A stretch of 5,663 nucleotides of DNA from Saprospirales bacterium (GTDB lineage: Bacteria; Bacteroidota; Bacteroidia; Chitinophagales; Saprospiraceae), in NCBI GenBank assembly GCA_024642645.1, contig JAHEAS010000264.1:1-5663 (forward strand), in the 5' to 3' direction. Both the position numbers and the translations under genes were made by a program. The notes below the pieces were generated by a model. It did no database searches and was not told where the DNA came from. It was given only the letters and a program-made list of their open reading frames with translations. Shown piece by piece: positions 1 through 5,663 of this stretch. The stretch's first letter is position 1, and each line of letters begins with the position of its first letter.

Positions 1-839
1 TGGTGAGGTATGAACAGGTCAATATCGGATGTAGTTAGACCCTGGTCATCGAGTACTTCTTTGATGACTTCCGGAAATTTTGTGACAGCTGCTTTAAAGA
101 CCAGTTGGCCATCCATTTCTGGATAGGTCATTGAATTATCCATCATTTTTTGGGTCAAAAACAACCCCCCAAACTCTCGGTTCTCATCATATCCAAAATC
201 CGTTTCCTTATCATGGTAGCCACTATGGCAACCAGGGTTTATGAAAGCCAACTGCTCAGCATGCGTACCATCAGAGTGCAGTTTCGAGGTTAAAATCCCC
301 TGCCCTGCCTCCTCAGTTGGCTGCAGCAAAACCGCACCACCACCGTCACCAAAAAGCACCGTCACATTGCGGCCACGTGTTGAATAATCGAGCCCCATCG
401 AGTGTACTTCCGCACCTACGAGCAGGATGTTTTTGTACATCCCGGAACGGATAAACTGGTCGGCTACAGTGAGTCCATAGACAAACCCAGAGCACTGGTT
501 TCGGATGTCGAGAGCTCCAATTTCGGTATGGGTAATGCCAAGTTCCCGCTGCAAAAGCACACCACACCCAGGGAAAAAATAATCTGGGCTAAGCGTTGCG
601 AAGATGATAAAGTCCACGTCCTCCTTTGTGATGCCTGCACGTTGGATGGCAATTTCGGCAGCCCTGGCTCCTACCGTAGTAGTTGTTTCCTCATGCCGCT
701 TGGCATAGCGCCGCTCTACAATTCCACTTCGCTCTTGAATCCACTCATCGGAGGTGTCCATATGTTTCATCAGGTCAAAATTGGTCACTACTTTTTCGGG
801 GACATAGAAGCCGATTCCGGCAATTTTAGTGTTTGGCAT
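1..839 (-). CDS. FabH-like beta-ketoacyl-ACP synthase III (partial, C-terminus beyond left edge)
   Basis: Thiolase-fold condensing enzyme, predicted to join an acyl-CoA or acyl-ACP starter to malonyl-ACP in the cytoplasm. 279 codons are visible. The N-terminus (MPNTKIAGIGFYVPEKVVTN) is typical of KASIII, followed by DEWIQERSGI (31-40), the nucleophile motif DIRNQCSGF with Cys116, the glycine-rich FGDGGGAV (163-170) and the catalytic His279 in DLFIPH. The catalytic Asn and the last few dozen residues lie outside the window. Cys-to-His spacing is 163 residues, against 132 in E. coli FabH; the extra residues fall at about 198-243, just before the VFKAAV helix. Gln115 before the Cys replaces the usual Ala. 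These features suggest a long KASIII subfamily rather than housekeeping FabH, so the starter substrate is unknown. The ATG at 839 fits the family start; no Shine-Dalgarno is seen. It lies 126 bp downstream of the cysteine desulfurase on the same strand, with no hairpin terminator between them. The family call is firm; the specific role is not. Confidence 0.9.
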   Translation of the reverse strand, partial: MPNTKIAGIGFYVPEKVVTNFDLMKHMDTSDEWIQERSGIVERRYAKRHEETTTTVGARAAEIAIQRAGITKEDVDFIIFATLSPDYFFPGCGVLLQRELGITHTEIGALDIRNQCSGFVYGLTVADQFIRSGMYKNILLVGAEVHSMGLDYSTRGRNVTVLFGDGGGAVLLQPTEEAGQGILTSKLHSDGTHAEQLAFINPGCHSGYHDKETDFGYDENREFGGLFLTQKMMDNSMTYPEMDGQLVFKAAVTKFPEVIKEVLDDQGLTTSDIDLFIPH

Positions 840-965
840 TAGTAAAAGTTTTTAGTTTCGAAATTCGAGATGGACGAAGCAGTTTGCTTAAAAACAAATC
901 ACCTAGCAAGGTATATGGGGCTAATAAATTCAATTTTACAAAACAGGCTACTAACCAAGGCTAAT

Positions 966-2117
966 TCAAGCAACCGCTTCCATTTTTCGCAGCTCCACCA
1001 TCGTTTTCAACTTTTCAACCAGGTCCTCAATTTCGCTTTTATTATTCAAATGTGAAAAAGAAAAACGTATGGTTTTTCGTCCTGGGTCAGCAGCAATGGC
1101 AGCAAGCACGTGTGAACCAGCCTCAGCTCCTGAGCTACAGGCACTGCCACCAGAAGCGCTCACACCTGATATATCGAGGTGGAGGAGCAATAATTCCGAT
1201 TTTGCAGAAGCTGGAAACGAAACACTAAGTACAGTGTAGAGGCTGTTGCCGTCAATGTCTCCATTGAATTGGATATCCTCGAAATTTTCCAGAAGTTGTT
1301 CCACCAGATACTGGCGTAAAACCTCGATATGCCCACGGTGTTCGGCCATGTTTGAACAAGCCAGGCTCAATGCTTTTGCTAGTCCAACTATACCGTAGGC
1401 ATTTTCGGTGCCGCCACGCATGTTCCGCTCCTGACCGCCGCCATCTATGAATGGCTTGAGCATGGCCTCGTGGTTAATGTAAATGAAACCTACGCCTTTG
1501 GGGCCATGAAACTTGTGTGCTCCACCTGTTAGGAAGTGAATTTTTATTTTCGAAACATCGAATGGGAAATGCCCTATCGTTTGAACAGTATCAGAATGGT
1601 ACAGTGCTCCGTAATTCTCACAAAGCCGACTGATGCGCTCCATATCGCTCATGGTGCCAATTTCGTTGTTGGCGTGCATCAGGCTGACCAGTGTGCGACC
1701 ATTATGGTCGCTCTGGAGCAGTTCCTCTAGTTGTTCGTAATCCAATCGCCCTTTTTCATCCACTCGAAGCATTTCCATCTTAACTCCTTGATTTTCAAGT
1801 ATTTCAAGGGTGTGTGACACGCAGTGGTGTTCTGTTGGCGAGCTGATAATCCGCTGTACACCCAAGTCTCGTACAGAGCATTTTAGGGCCATATTGCTGC
1901 TCTCGGTACCGCCGCTAGTGAAGAATATTTCACCGATACTTGCGCCAATGAGTTTTGCCACCGTTTTTCTGGACTCCTCAATAACTGCCCGCATCGCCCG
2001 ACCCTCTGCATGGATACTCGATGGATTCCCATAATGTTCCCGCATTACATCGCTCATAGCTTCAATGACCTCAGGCAGGAGCGGCGTAGTCGCCGCATTG
2101 TCCAAATAAATTCTCAT
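966..2117 (-). CDS. Cysteine desulfurase, NifS/IscS family (class V aminotransferase)
   Basis: PLP enzyme that takes sulfur from L-cysteine, giving alanine and an enzyme-bound persulfide for Fe-S clusters or thiolated tRNA and cofactors; cytoplasmic. The protein is 383 aa and looks complete. It starts with the family signature MRIYLDNAATTP, then FTSGGTESSN (66-75), TEHH with the PLP-stacking His97, HSDTVQ (Asp176, Gln179), the PLP lysine Lys202 in AHKFHGPKG, RGGTEN (234-239), and the catalytic loop SGGSACSSGAEAGSHVL with Cys327. The long loop followed by SHVL marks the group I (NifS/IscS) type rather than SufS. No IscU, NifU or Suf gene is visible nearby, so its sulfur acceptor cannot be told from context; tRNA thiolation is a reasonable alternative to cluster assembly. 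The start is well fixed because the conserved motif begins at residue 2. The leader is A/T-rich without a Shine-Dalgarno, and a Bacteroidota-type -7 box lies 35 bp upstream. It may be co-transcribed with the downstream ketosynthase. Confidence 0.95.
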   Translation of the reverse strand: MRIYLDNAATTPLLPEVIEAMSDVMREHYGNPSSIHAEGRAMRAVIEESRKTVAKLIGASIGEIFFTSGGTESSNMALKCSVRDLGVQRIISSPTEHHCVSHTLEILENQGVKMEMLRVDEKGRLDYEQLEELLQSDHNGRTLVSLMHANNEIGTMSDMERISRLCENYGALYHSDTVQTIGHFPFDVSKIKIHFLTGGAHKFHGPKGVGFIYINHEAMLKPFIDGGGQERNMRGGTENAYGIVGLAKALSLACSNMAEHRGHIEVLRQYLVEQLLENFEDIQFNGDIDGNSLYTVLSVSFPASAKSELLLLHLDISGVSASGGSACSSGAEAGSHVLAAIAADPGRKTIRFSFSHLNNKSEIEDLVEKLKTMVELRKMEAVA

Positions 2118-2151
2118 AAATGTTATTTTCAGTTTGCTTTAATGCTGTTTG

Positions 2152-2159
2152 CAAATGTA
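2152..2159 (-). promoter_or_regulatory. Predicted Bacteroidota -7 promoter element for the cysteine desulfurase
   Basis: Read on the minus strand this is TACATTTG, an exact match to the Bacteroidota sigma-ABfr consensus TAnnTTTG. It would place the transcript start near 2145 and give a leader of roughly 28 nt before the ATG at 2117. I see no good -33 TTTG element at the expected distance, so the call rests on the -7 box and its position. The box overlaps an 8-bp palindrome TTTGCAAA (2148-2155). Confidence 0.55.
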
Positions 2160-2182
2160 GAAAAATCTTTTGCGGTAGTGCC

Positions 2183-2190
2183 TATCTTTG
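2183..2190 (+). promoter_or_regulatory. Predicted Bacteroidota -7 promoter element for the methyltransferase
   Basis: TATCTTTG is an exact match to TAnnTTTG on the plus strand. A start site 4 to 7 nt further on would fall at about 2194-2197, that is, on the first candidate ATG at 2195. The message would then be leaderless, or would use the ATGs at 2204 or 2207 with a very short leader. A TTTG at 2169-2172 is only 10 nt upstream, too close for a standard -33 element, so that half is weak. This box also argues against a translation start further upstream at 2120. Confidence 0.55.
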
Positions 2191-2194
2191 CCGT

Positions 2195-2977
2195 ATGATA
2201 GAAATGATGCAGGAACTAGCTACTATAGAGACAACTTCAAAGCCGGAGTGGTTCAAGGATTGGTTCAATTCGCCTTACTACCATTTGCTTTATAAGAACA
2301 GGGACGAGACCGAAGCAAAAAACTTCATTGACCGGCTGCTTGAAGAATTGAACCCACAAAGCCAATCCACTATTCTAGACCTTGCCTGTGGCAAGGGTCG
2401 TTACTCCCGATACCTTGCAAAAAAAGGCTATTACGTGACGGGGCTTGATATAGCTGAAGAAAGCATCCGATTTGCACAACAGTTTGAAAATGAGCACCTT
2501 ACCTTTTTCCAACACGACATGCGACTGCCTTACCGAATCAATTACTTCGACTATATCTTCAACTTTTTTACCAGCTTTGGATATTTTGAAACAGAGAAAG
2601 ACCATCTAAAAACAGTCGTCAACATTGCCAAGGGACTTGGACCTGAAGGCAAGTTTGTCCTCGATTTTTTCAACTCGAAAAAAGTCATTCACAACTTGCG
2701 GCACGAAGAAGTAAAATTGGTTGGCGGTGTCAATTTTCGCATTCAAAGAAGCGTAGATGCGCAGGGATATATCCTGAAAAACATCCAATTTGAAGACAAG
2801 GGTGAACACTTCGACTTTACGGAGCGAGTACGAGCATTTACGTTGGACGAATTTGAGGAAATGTTTGCAAAAGCTGGTCTCAGGATAGCCAAAACCTTTG
2901 GCTGCCATCAGCTTTCACCTTTCGATGAGGTCAATTCGGATAGATTGATTTTAGTTGGCTGCAAGAGTGGGTGTTGA
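2195..2977 (+). CDS. Class I SAM-dependent methyltransferase, substrate unknown
   Basis: Rossmann-fold methyltransferase of 260 aa, predicted cytoplasmic, transferring a methyl group from S-adenosylmethionine. From the ATG at 2195, the SAM-binding motif I is ILDLACGKGRYSRYLAKKG (60-78), followed by the acidic end of strand 2 in VTGLDIAEES (81-90), the HDMRLPY segment (107-113), YFDYIFNFFTSFGYF (117-131) and the strand EGKFVLDFFN (151-160). A C-terminal segment with FTLDEFEEMFAKAGL (215-229) matches the usual lid and last helix of this superfamily. The N-terminal stretch EWFKDWFNSPYYHLLYKNRD (18-37) recalls a group of Bacteroidota methyltransferases, from memory only. The reading frame is open back to an ATG at 2120, but that Cys-rich extension would run through the predicted promoter, so 2195 is preferred; 2204 and 2207 are also possible. 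It is transcribed away from the desulfurase and converges on apbE. Small-molecule and protein substrates are equally possible. Confidence 0.88.
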   Translation: MIEMMQELATIETTSKPEWFKDWFNSPYYHLLYKNRDETEAKNFIDRLLEELNPQSQSTILDLACGKGRYSRYLAKKGYYVTGLDIAEESIRFAQQFENEHLTFFQHDMRLPYRINYFDYIFNFFTSFGYFETEKDHLKTVVNIAKGLGPEGKFVLDFFNSKKVIHNLRHEEVKLVGGVNFRIQRSVDAQGYILKNIQFEDKGEHFDFTERVRAFTLDEFEEMFAKAGLRIAKTFGCHQLSPFDEVNSDRLILVGCKSGC

Positions 2978-2984
2978 TTCATGG

Positions 2985-3033
2985 CTTTATGGTCGTCATC
3001 AGATGGCAACAATGAAGCAATGAAACCATAAAG
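2985..3033. repeat. 9-bp inverted repeat filling the gap between convergent genes, possible weak bidirectional terminator
   Basis: CTTTATGGT at 2985-2993 is the exact reverse complement of ACCATAAAG at 3025-3033. The left arm begins 8 nt after the methyltransferase stop, and the right arm ends on the base before the apbE stop codon, so the structure spans nearly the whole 56-bp gap. The loop is long (31 nt) and neither side has a T-tract, so it is not a standard intrinsic terminator. The loop holds a near-perfect 8-bp tandem repeat, CAATGAAG followed by CAATGAAA (3010-3025). A role in ending or protecting the two converging transcripts is inferred from position only. Confidence 0.4.
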
Positions 3034-4122
3034 TTACTCCACCAGCATCTTCGCTACCCCAGCGGTACTTTTCACTTGTAAATCACCATTTTCATCGCTG
3101 TAAATAAACATCGCTTCGATGCCTTCGAGGTGGGAGGCAAGCTCGTAAGCTTCATCAAGTCCAAGCACCATAAAACCTGTGGCCAAGGCATCTGGCTCGA
3201 GACAGTCCACCCCAAAAACTGAAGCACTGAGCAGGTTGCTGCGCTTGGGGTATCCGGTACGGGGGTCAATGAAATGGCTGTATTTCACGCCAGCTACTTC
3301 GTAAAAATTCCGGTAGTTGCCGGAGGTAGATACCGACATGTTTTCCAATTTTATGATACGGGTAAAGTCGGTGATTTCAGCCTCCGATTTTGGGGTGTTG
3401 ATGCCTATCGTCCACCAGTCCCCCTTGGGGTTTTTGCCCCTGGCCCTGCTCTCTCCACCGATGTCCACAAGGTAATTCTTGATGCCTTTTAGTTCCAGAA
3501 ACACGGCCACTGCGTCAATGCCGTAGCCTTGCCCAGTACCGCCGAAGTCAAGTTGGACGCCTGGCTGCGTTTTGCGGAGCAACACAAAACCACTGCTATC
3601 AGATTGTGTAACTTTTTGAAAACCAACGTATTGCAGCAAAGAATCCACTTTCAAGCTGTCCGTTTTCTCGACTGGCTTGTGTGGCGTGTAGCCAAAACCC
3701 CAATAGTTAACGAGCGGCATAATGGTGGGGTCAAATGCTTGGCTAGTCCGCTGGTTGACCACTCTCGCCACCAACAGGTTTTTGAAAAAATGGCAATTTT
3801 TCACCTGCCCACAAGTGGCGGGATTTGCCACGCAATTTGAATAATCCTTGAAATTCAAGCCAAGAGAAAAACTGCTATCGGCCTGATTAAATTTTGATAC
3901 CGTTGAATTTGGTTCATACGTTGAAATCTCGTGGTTGATGGCAATCAACAACGAGTCAACAGCATGGGAAAAATCCCGTTCAAGGCTGTCCTGATAGGTC
4001 ACTTTATAGTAAGTTCCCATCGTTTTGCCTTCGACGGTGAGGTATGCAACGGTCTGGTTTTCGGGTTGGCATGCGCCAAATAGGAGTGCGAACCCAGCAA
4101 GAACAATTGTTTGTTTTTTCAT
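3034..4122 (-). CDS. apbE: FAD:protein FMN transferase (ApbE family lipoprotein)
   Basis: ApbE enzymes use FAD to attach FMN covalently to Thr/Ser of exported flavoproteins such as NqrC and RnfG subunits; they work outside the cytoplasm and need a divalent metal. The protein is 362 aa. It has a lipoprotein signal (MKK, hydrophobic stretch, FGAC with lipidated Cys18), then EGKTMGTYYKV (31-41), STYEPNSTVSKFN (67-79), AFDPTIMPLVNYWGFG (129-144), LDFGGTGQGYGID (191-203), YLVDIGGE (217-224), STSGNY (265-270), SHFIDPRTGYP (282-292) and the metal-binding PDALATG (Asp311, Thr315). All catalytic landmarks are present. The usual GGIAKGY Lys is Gln198, a position that varies in the family. Oddly, a segment near 94-110 carries Cys97, Cys104 and Cys110. 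No nqr or rnf gene is in view, so the target is unknown. The ATG follows directly after the T-tract of the terC terminator, leaving no room for a normal ribosome binding site; the complete signal peptide nevertheless supports this start. Confidence 0.95.
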   Translation of the reverse strand: MKKQTIVLAGFALLFGACQPENQTVAYLTVEGKTMGTYYKVTYQDSLERDFSHAVDSLLIAINHEISTYEPNSTVSKFNQADSSFSLGLNFKDYSNCVANPATCGQVKNCHFFKNLLVARVVNQRTSQAFDPTIMPLVNYWGFGYTPHKPVEKTDSLKVDSLLQYVGFQKVTQSDSSGFVLLRKTQPGVQLDFGGTGQGYGIDAVAVFLELKGIKNYLVDIGGESRARGKNPKGDWWTIGINTPKSEAEITDFTRIIKLENMSVSTSGNYRNFYEVAGVKYSHFIDPRTGYPKRSNLLSASVFGVDCLEPDALATGFMVLGLDEAYELASHLEGIEAMFIYSDENGDLQVKSTAGVAKMLVE

Positions 4123-4149
4123 AAAAAAAAGGCGGGTTTTGACCCGCCT
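4123..4149 (-). terminator. Intrinsic terminator downstream of terC, T-tract abutting the apbE start codon
   Basis: On the minus strand an 8-bp perfect stem, AGGCGGGT / ACCCGCCT (4149-4142 with 4137-4130), closes a 4-nt loop and is followed by a run of T ending at 4123. The hairpin begins 12 nt after the terC stop codon. This is a strong Rho-independent terminator for the hydrolase-terC transcript. The base after the T-run is the A of the apbE ATG, so the hairpin sits exactly where the ribosome would bind apbE mRNA. It can therefore act as a plain terminator, an attenuator, or a translational block. Confidence 0.92.
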
Positions 4150-4161
4150 GATTGAGTTTTC

Positions 4162-5034
4162 TTAAATAATTTCTCCGTCAAATACTTTATCACCCTCTTT
4201 CATCAAACCATCGGCTTTGGCCTGCTCGCCTGCCCCATGAAGCTGGACAGGCTGTACTTTCTTGCGCAGCCGCATGTTGAGGAACTCGACCAAAAGGGAG
4301 AAGGCGATAGCAAAATAAAGGTAACCTTTTGGCACCGTACCAACCTCGTTGCCAAGTATCGATAAGTGCCCAAGGTGCGCCCCTTCCACGATGAGCATAA
4401 AGCCAATCATTATCAAAAACGCCAAGCCAAGCATTTGGATGGTTGGGTGTTCGTCCACAAAACGGCCAACTGGCACTGCGAACATCATCATTATCAATAC
4501 CGAAATTATCACTGCAATAATCATGATGACCAGCGCACCGTAAACGCCATTGGTCATTCCCACTGCGGTCAGGATGGAATCAAAGGAGAATACGATGTTG
4601 ATGACCGTAATTTGGAGGATGACGCTTTGCATAGTGGCCATGCCCTTCGACTTTGGGTCGTCTTTGTGGGCCGGTTCGCCTTCCAGTTTGTGGTGGATTT
4701 CGGTGGTGGATTTGTACAACAAAAACAGTCCACCCAGTATCAAAATGATGCTTTGCCCGGAAAGCCCACCGTGGATAAAACTGTTGTCGAACTCAATCCA
4801 AGGCTGTTCCATGGCCACCAGCACCGTGATGCCGAAAAGCAGGGCGATACGGAGTATCATGGCCAGCAAAAGCCCAATGTTTGCTGCTTTTTTTTGCTGG
4901 TCACGAGGGAGTTTGTTGGCGGCAATGGAGATGAAAATGATGTTGTCAATGCCGAGGACAATCTCCAAAAAGGTGAGCGTCAGCAGGCTCATCCAAGTAT
5001 CAAAACTGGCGAAGTTGGGAAGTACGAATTCCAT
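4162..5034 (-). CDS. TerC family integral membrane protein, putative Mn2+ exporter
   Basis: Polytopic inner-membrane protein of 290 aa from the TerC/Alx/YgdQ family. Characterised members export Mn2+, limiting manganese toxicity or supplying metal to enzymes outside the cytoplasm. About seven hydrophobic segments are visible (roughly 13-37, 52-75, 94-108, 136-160, 164-187, 198-220, 236-256). The family acidic motifs are intact: TFLEIVLGIDNIIFI (21-35, with Glu24, Asp30, Asn31) in the first helix and NIVFSFDSILTAVGM (146-160, with Asp152) in the fourth, the pair thought to form the ion path. A charged loop (about 111-131, EIHHKLEGEPAHKDDPKSK) lies between, and the C-terminal 35 residues are soluble. 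The start at 5034 is supported by the short N-terminus before helix 1; no Shine-Dalgarno is seen. The hydrolase gene lies 24 bp upstream on the same strand, suggesting one transcript ending at the terminator just downstream. The old tellurite-resistance label should not be read as function. No alx-type long regulatory leader fits in the 24-bp gap. Confidence 0.93.
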   Translation of the reverse strand: MEFVLPNFASFDTWMSLLTLTFLEIVLGIDNIIFISIAANKLPRDQQKKAANIGLLLAMILRIALLFGITVLVAMEQPWIEFDNSFIHGGLSGQSIILILGGLFLLYKSTTEIHHKLEGEPAHKDDPKSKGMATMQSVILQITVINIVFSFDSILTAVGMTNGVYGALVIMIIAVIISVLIMMMFAVPVGRFVDEHPTIQMLGLAFLIMIGFMLIVEGAHLGHLSILGNEVGTVPKGYLYFAIAFSLLVEFLNMRLRKKVQPVQLHGAGEQAKADGLMKEGDKVFDGEII

Positions 5035-5058
5035 ATTTCTGTTTTTGTGGGCGCAATT

Positions 5059-5663
5059 TTACGAAAAAAGCGCTTCTTCCTCCGCACTCATAAAATTTAT
5101 CACCCGGTGAACCACTTCCGGGTGTTTCATCAGGTAAAAATGGCCTTGGCCCTGTGTTACCAGCAGACTGGCATGGTCGAATTTTTCAAAAATTGCCTCT
5201 GCCGATTCAAAGCTAACCGAGGGGTCAAACTTATCGTGAACTACAAGCACATCAGCTACCTTGGCCTTCTCCAACGACTCGACAAGGTCGGTATCGTGGA
5301 AATGCAGCCCGTTCAAGCGCTGGTGAATCATGTCCTTCATGGCTTGGATGGCCTGTTTTGGCAGGCTTATCAGCTTCGCAAAATCCCGCACCACCTTTCG
5401 GGTGCTGGCTGGTACAGCTACGAGGACAAGTTTTTCCACCTCAATCGAATTGTCGAGGTGAGCCAACGCAAACACGCTCGTTGAACCGCCGAATGAGTGG
5501 GTAATGATGCCGTGAACTGGCCCAATTTGGTTCAGTACCGCCCGCACCGCCCCAGCAAAATCTGGGAGATTGGTTCGTTTTCCGCCCGAATTGCCATGCG
5601 CTGGCCCATCGAAAGCGACCACCCGAAATCCTGCAGCCACAAGCCCCGGCACGAAACTGCGAA
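5059..5663 (-). CDS. Alpha/beta hydrolase (partial, N-terminus beyond right edge)
   Basis: Serine hydrolase of the alpha/beta fold, substrate unknown. About 200 residues are visible and the frame stays open to the right edge, so the GTG at 5652 is an internal Val codon (context RSFVPGLVAAGFRVV), not a start. The missing part should hold the first strands and the oxyanion-loop HGWGG-like motif. Seen in order: VVAFDGPAHGNSGG, the classic strand-4 region; the nucleophile elbow THSFGGS with catalytic Ser (codon at 5494-5496), where Thr replaces the common first Gly; the acid in VVHDKFDPSV (Asp codon at 5224-5226); and the catalytic His in TQGQGHFYLMKHPEV (codon at 5140-5142). The triad is complete, so an active esterase, thioesterase or peptidase-like enzyme is expected. 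The lid region between the Ser and Asp (residues about 83-130 of the visible part) is helical and short. No signal peptide can be judged. It likely shares a transcript with terC. Confidence 0.9.
   Translation of the reverse strand, partial: RSFVPGLVAAGFRVVAFDGPAHGNSGGKRTNLPDFAGAVRAVLNQIGPVHGIITHSFGGSTSVFALAHLDNSIEVEKLVLVAVPASTRKVVRDFAKLISLPKQAIQAMKDMIHQRLNGLHFHDTDLVESLEKAKVADVLVVHDKFDPSVSFESAEAIFEKFDHASLLVTQGQGHFYLMKHPEVVHRVINFMSAEEEALFS

Noticed and set aside
402..842. 146-codon open frame on the plus strand
   Set aside because: It is antisense to the ketosynthase, whose catalytic motifs are intact over the same bases.
840..965. Possible promoter (TACCTTG at 907-913, minus strand) and terminator between the desulfurase and ketosynthase genes
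   Set aside because: The box misses one base of TAnnTTTG and has no firm -33 element. The gap shows scattered GGCTA direct repeats but no hairpin with a T-tract. The short open frame starting at 870 has no recognisable content.
2120..2194. 25-residue Cys-rich N-terminal extension of the methyltransferase starting at the ATG at 2120
   Set aside because: It would be translated through both predicted promoter boxes and almost touches the desulfurase start; it resembles no methyltransferase N-terminus. The family-like sequence begins after 2195.
3528..3531. Gln198 in place of the common Lys of the ApbE GGIAKGY motif as a sign of an inactive enzyme
   Set aside because: This position varies in active ApbE proteins (Glu in the E. 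coli type), and the metal-binding Asp and Thr are intact.
5054..5061. TAAAATTG on the minus strand as a separate terC promoter
   Set aside because: One mismatch to TAnnTTTG, overlaps the hydrolase stop codon and lacks a -33 element; co-transcription across the 24-bp gap is simpler.
4366..5484. Long open frame of 372 codons on the plus strand opposite terC and the hydrolase
   Set aside because: It lies antisense to two well-supported genes, spans their boundary, is rich in His, Gln and Asn typical of an antisense shadow, and shows no family motif.

Overview
The window looks like ordinary chromosomal DNA of a member of the Bacteroidota, possibly of the Cytophagales type (the phylum is inferred with fair confidence, the order is a guess). 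Three things point there. None of the start codons has a clear Shine-Dalgarno sequence. The one divergent intergenic region carries two copies of the Bacteroidota -7 element TAnnTTTG. The proteins read like Bacteroidota family members, including an ApbE that is a lipoprotein. Base composition looks even across the window, and there are no transposases, integrases, tRNAs, CRISPR arrays or phage genes.

Layout. Positions 1-839 (minus) hold most of a FabH-like beta-ketoacyl-ACP synthase III, cut at the left edge just after its catalytic His. Positions 966-2117 (minus) hold a complete NifS/IscS-type cysteine desulfurase, 126 bp upstream of the ketosynthase and probably in the same transcription unit. 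A 77-bp divergent promoter region separates it from a class I SAM-dependent methyltransferase at 2195-2977 (plus). The methyltransferase converges on apbE (3034-4122, minus). The 56-bp gap between them is almost filled by a 9-bp inverted repeat. Upstream of apbE lie a TerC-family membrane protein (4162-5034, minus) and an alpha/beta hydrolase (5059 to the right edge, minus, missing its N-terminus). The hydrolase and terC are 24 bp apart and probably co-transcribed.

How they may work together. A textbook intrinsic terminator follows terC, and its T-tract ends directly against the apbE ATG. This makes apbE either a read-through gene of the hydrolase-terC unit or a gene whose translation start is controlled by that hairpin. 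TerC-family proteins export manganese and can help metallate enzymes outside the cytoplasm, and ApbE is a metal-dependent flavin transferase acting there, so a functional link is possible but unproven. The desulfurase and ketosynthase show no obvious pathway link to the methyltransferase.

I see no clear undescribed multi-gene system. The points most worth a second look are the terminator fused to the apbE start, a three-cysteine insertion in ApbE, and the compact divergent promoter with a possibly leaderless methyltransferase mRNA.
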